Assembly (NCBI RefSeq): GCF_000212415.1
Contig: NC_015500.1
Coordinates: 434,001-498,000 of the forward strand
DNA length: 64,000 nucleotides
Source: Treponema brennaborense DSM 12168
Lineage (GTDB): Bacteria > Spirochaetota > Spirochaetia > Treponematales > Treponemataceae
Reading direction: 5' to 3'
Shown in pieces: positions 62,222 to 64,000 of this stretch (position 1 is the first letter of the stretch; every line of letters starts with the position of its first letter). Below the pieces are notes generated by a model, which saw only the letters and a program-made list of their open reading frames with translations, did not search any database and had not been told where the DNA came from. The position numbers were made by a program, and so were the translations under genes.

Positions 62222-63596
62222 GGCAACCTGCCTTGCGTAAACAGCGCCTTATTGTAGATTCCTTTATTTCAACTGCTAACGGTTCGTTCTCACCTTCCAA
62301 AGACAACGCACGTAGATAACAGTCACGAAGATTATTGGTTGGTTTTATATTTGATAATTTAATGTAACGGTTTTTGTCATTAGCAGAGGAAAAAATAATA
62401 CTATTTTTGTTTAATACTTCTAGCGGACGTAAATTATGGGAAGTAAAAATTAATTGTCCTTTTCCAGACTCTTCAATGACGGACAACAATTTTCCAAGAA
62501 GAAGTTCAAAAACACCACTATCCAATTCATCAATAGCTACACATACAGAAGGATCATTAAACATAACAATAAGAACATTCAGAATTGAAATTATTTTTTT
62601 AATGCCTTCTGATTCATAGCGAAGAGGAAACTGCAATCCATCTCTTTTAGAAACAAGCTCAAATCGAATACCACCAGTTCCATTTTCTTGTAATTGCTCT
62701 CCATAGTTAATAAAACCAACAGATAATCCTGGAACAAGTGCATCTAATACGCAATTCATATTACTAATGACTGTTTCAATCATTTCAAAAGCAGCTTTAG
62801 GAAGAATCGTTGGATTTTGTAAGTCAATAGGAATATCTCCAACTGATAGTGAGTTTTGATTTTTAAGAATAAATGCAAGCGGCATAAACATATTTAAGCT
62901 TATTCCGCCACTATGGGAGGTTAGTATTATGAATAATTTTTGCATTACATACTTTTTAATTATACTAATAATAATGCCAAGTTCATTTTGTGGAGACTGT
63001 TTTAATATATCAGAAAACTCTTTTGAAAATAAAAAGGATTTATTTGTTTCCTGTGCCATTTTGTAAGCAACGGACAACTCAATTATTTTGTCTCGGTTTT
63101 TTGATACAAGTTCATCATATTGATTTTTGGGTGTAAATACCTGCAACGCATCATTGTAAGAGCATTCAAAATACGGTTTGTCTTTAACCCATGAACCATC
63201 TTCTAACATTTTTGAAACATTCAATTTTTCAGAAGAAAAAACAGCCTTTTCTTCTTTTTTTGAAATGGTGCAACCATAAGTAACTTTATACTTTTCATTT
63301 TCTGATTTTTGAATTGCTAGTTTTATTTTAAAAGTACATTCTTCTTTATTAGCAGAAATTACTTTTTCCATGTCTGCCCAAAGAGAATTGCCAGAAGCTA
63401 TGTTTTTAAATAAAGAAAGCGTTTGAATTACTGATGTTTTACCAGAGCCATTCTGACCGTATATTCCAGCTATGTCTGCATCTTGAGAAAACTCATCTTT
63501 ATCATTAGTTTTAGGCATAGAAAAAAGACCATTTGAGACATTCTTAAAATTCTCAATTTCAATGGACATAACCCGTACTAATAATGATTCGCTCAT
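62208..63596 (-). CDS. AAA (ABC/SMC-like) ATPase of the defence pair, RloA/AbiLi/AriA-like
   Basis: 462 residues from ATG 63596 (MSESLLVRVMSIEIENFKNV), with AGAAGG seven bases upstream; an ATG two codons earlier is too close to that site. It has the head of an SMC/Rad50-type ATPase: Walker A AGIYGQNGSGKTSVIQTLSL (about residues 45-60), signature-like RYESEGIKKIISIL, Walker B VCVAIDELDSGVFE and the H-loop LIFTSHNLRPLE. There is no long coiled coil, as in AbiLi, RloA and AriA. The Toprim-like gene follows with a 14-base overlap. The gene lies in a type I restriction locus immediately upstream of hsdR, the position where rlo genes were described in Campylobacter. Confidence 0.78.
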   Translation of the reverse strand: MSESLLVRVMSIEIENFKNVSNGLFSMPKTNDKDEFSQDADIAGIYGQNGSGKTSVIQTLSLFKNIASGNSLWADMEKVISANKEECTFKIKLAIQKSENEKYKVTYGCTISKKEEKAVFSSEKLNVSKMLEDGSWVKDKPYFECSYNDALQVFTPKNQYDELVSKNRDKIIELSVAYKMAQETNKSFLFSKEFSDILKQSPQNELGIIISIIKKYVMQKLFIILTSHSGGISLNMFMPLAFILKNQNSLSVGDIPIDLQNPTILPKAAFEMIETVISNMNCVLDALVPGLSVGFINYGEQLQENGTGGIRFELVSKRDGLQFPLRYESEGIKKIISILNVLIVMFNDPSVCVAIDELDSGVFELLLGKLLSVIEESGKGQLIFTSHNLRPLEVLNKNSIIFSSANDKNRYIKLSNIKPTNNLRDCYLRALSLEGENEPLAVEIKESTIRRCLRKAGCHVEE

Positions 63597-63617
63597 ATTC
63601 ATACCTTCTGTAATCTG

Positions 63618-63655
63618 ATTATATGTACTGTATCGGCATTTTTGATTAAAATCAA
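63618..63655 (-). promoter_or_regulatory. Promoter region of the ATPase gene with an Fnr-like dyad
   Basis: Minus-strand TATAAT (63623-63618) gives +1 near 63611. An alternative is TTGATT (63655-63650), 17 bases, TACAGT (63632-63627). The sequence TTGAT-TAAA-ATCAA at 63642-63655 exactly fits the TTGAT-N4-ATCAA pattern read by Fnr-type proteins and overlaps the -35 region. Chance occurrence in AT-rich DNA is possible. Confidence 0.45.
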
Positions 63656-63727
63656 TAGTGTAAAATGGAAAACGTTATATTTTATTACGATTTTAGGTTT
63701 TAATATAGCTTTTTGTGTAATTTGGAC

Positions 63728-63759
63728 AAAAAAATAGAGCGCCGTCATAACGCCGCTCT
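63728..63759 (-). terminator. Minus-strand terminator upstream of the defence pair
   Basis: Stem AGAGCG-x-CGT / ACG-x-CGCTCT (63736-63759, one C-C mismatch), followed on the minus strand by ATTTTTTT. It would end transcription of the partial gene at the window edge and makes the ATPase/Toprim pair a separate unit. Confidence 0.7.
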
Positions 63760-63845
63760 TACAAAAACATTGTCGTTTTTTGTTACTGATAATAATATAA
63801 CTTCTATAGTGTCATTTGTCTACAAAATAAAAGATTGATACTATC

Positions 63846-63869
63846 AAATGGTTGGGGTTAGTCCTTAAA
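63846..63869 (+). repeat. Direct repeat B, upstream of the cassette
   Basis: 24 bases beginning AAATGG and ending TTAGTCCTTAAA, matching repeat A at 61495 except for the central CATGGGA/TTGGGG block. On the minus strand it preserves a vestige of a gene end (FFKD then stop) and of the hsdR 5' region without a start codon. Confidence 0.75.
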
Positions 63870-63881
63870 GAAGTTCATCAT

Positions 63882-64000
63882 TTAGATTTTATTTAATATA
63901 TCATTTGTTTGTTTTAAATTGTCTTTATTTTCAGCACCTATAGAAGAGTATATTTTTTTAATCCAATCAACGTCACATGACTGTTTTGTTGCATACTGTT
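63882..64000 (-). CDS. C-terminal end of an unidentified gene running off the window
   Basis: Thirty-eight codons are visible, reading QYATKQSCDVDWIKKIYSSI then GAENKDNLKQTNDILNKI and a TAA at 63884-63882. After this stop the same frame continues MMNFFKD to a second TAA, whose last four residues match the end of the Toprim-like protein. Its position next to hsdR suggests a restriction-locus gene such as hsdS or another accessory gene, but the visible residues do not identify it. Confidence 0.5.
   Translation of the reverse strand, partial: QYATKQSCDVDWIKKIYSSIGAENKDNLKQTNDILNKI

Overview
The window most likely comes from a spirochaete chromosome, probably a Treponema. I infer this from the mid-GC core, the very large Ig-repeat surface proteins, the many c-di-GMP and HD-GYP membrane proteins, and the mix of RmlABCD, ParAB and class Ia ribonucleotide reductase. 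No marker gene that names a species is present.

Layout. 1-3.5 kb: nrdB (partial) and nrdA. 3.6-7.3 kb: the dTDP-L-rhamnose operon rfbACDB. 7.4-9.1 kb: parAB, divergent from a DRTGG gene, a METTL25/GSTCD-like methyltransferase and a HAD phosphatase whose 3' end has been rebuilt by a 20-bp tandem repeat. 11.8-28.4 kb: a surface-protein operon with a possible 47-aa leader ORF, a 3722-aa Ig-repeat protein containing a nearly identical 1.75-kb internal tandem duplication, and a 1750-aa Ig-repeat protein ending in a beta-barrel-like tail. 28.4-33.2 kb: a solute-binding-like protein, a two-gene envelope operon (predicted barrel protein plus degenerate HD-GYP protein), tRNA-Ala(CGC) and a membrane protein. 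33.3-43.1 kb: an oxidant/sulfur-stress region with catalase, an Rrf2 regulator, a RclA-like reductase, a secreted rhodanese, a CoA-disulfide-reductase/rhodanese/TusA/DsrE fusion and a Crp/Fnr regulator, interrupted by a PfkB kinase, a membrane protein and a sugar isomerase. 43.1-46.7 kb: a PAS-GGDEF protein and a large HD-GYP receptor. 46.8-52.7 kb: glycerol kinase, then type III glutamine synthetase and an ammonium channel fused to PII, each of the last two with an intrinsic terminator in its leader. 52.8-56.6 kb: a GGDEF/EAL protein and purD.

Near 56.6 kb the sequence turns AT-rich. From there to the end is an accessory island: 1.7 kb of decayed fragments (small membrane protein, ISAs1 transposase, glycosyltransferase N terminus, lipoprotein), a type I restriction HsdR broken by a one-base homopolymer slip, and a two-gene ATPase/Toprim-like cassette resembling the RloAB/AbiL/PARIS class. 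The cassette sits immediately upstream of hsdR and is flanked by imperfect 24-25-bp direct repeats that contain the hsdR ribosome-binding and start region.

How the genes work together: catalase, RclA-like reductase, rhodanese and the four-domain sulfur-transfer fusion look like an oxidant and thiol-stress response under Rrf2 and possibly Crp/Fnr control. glnN and amt-PII form an ammonium uptake and assimilation unit. Several genes (parA, rfbA, the 38.9-kb isomerase, purD) have a -10 box placed so that transcription should start at or within two bases of the ATG, which suggests leaderless mRNAs.
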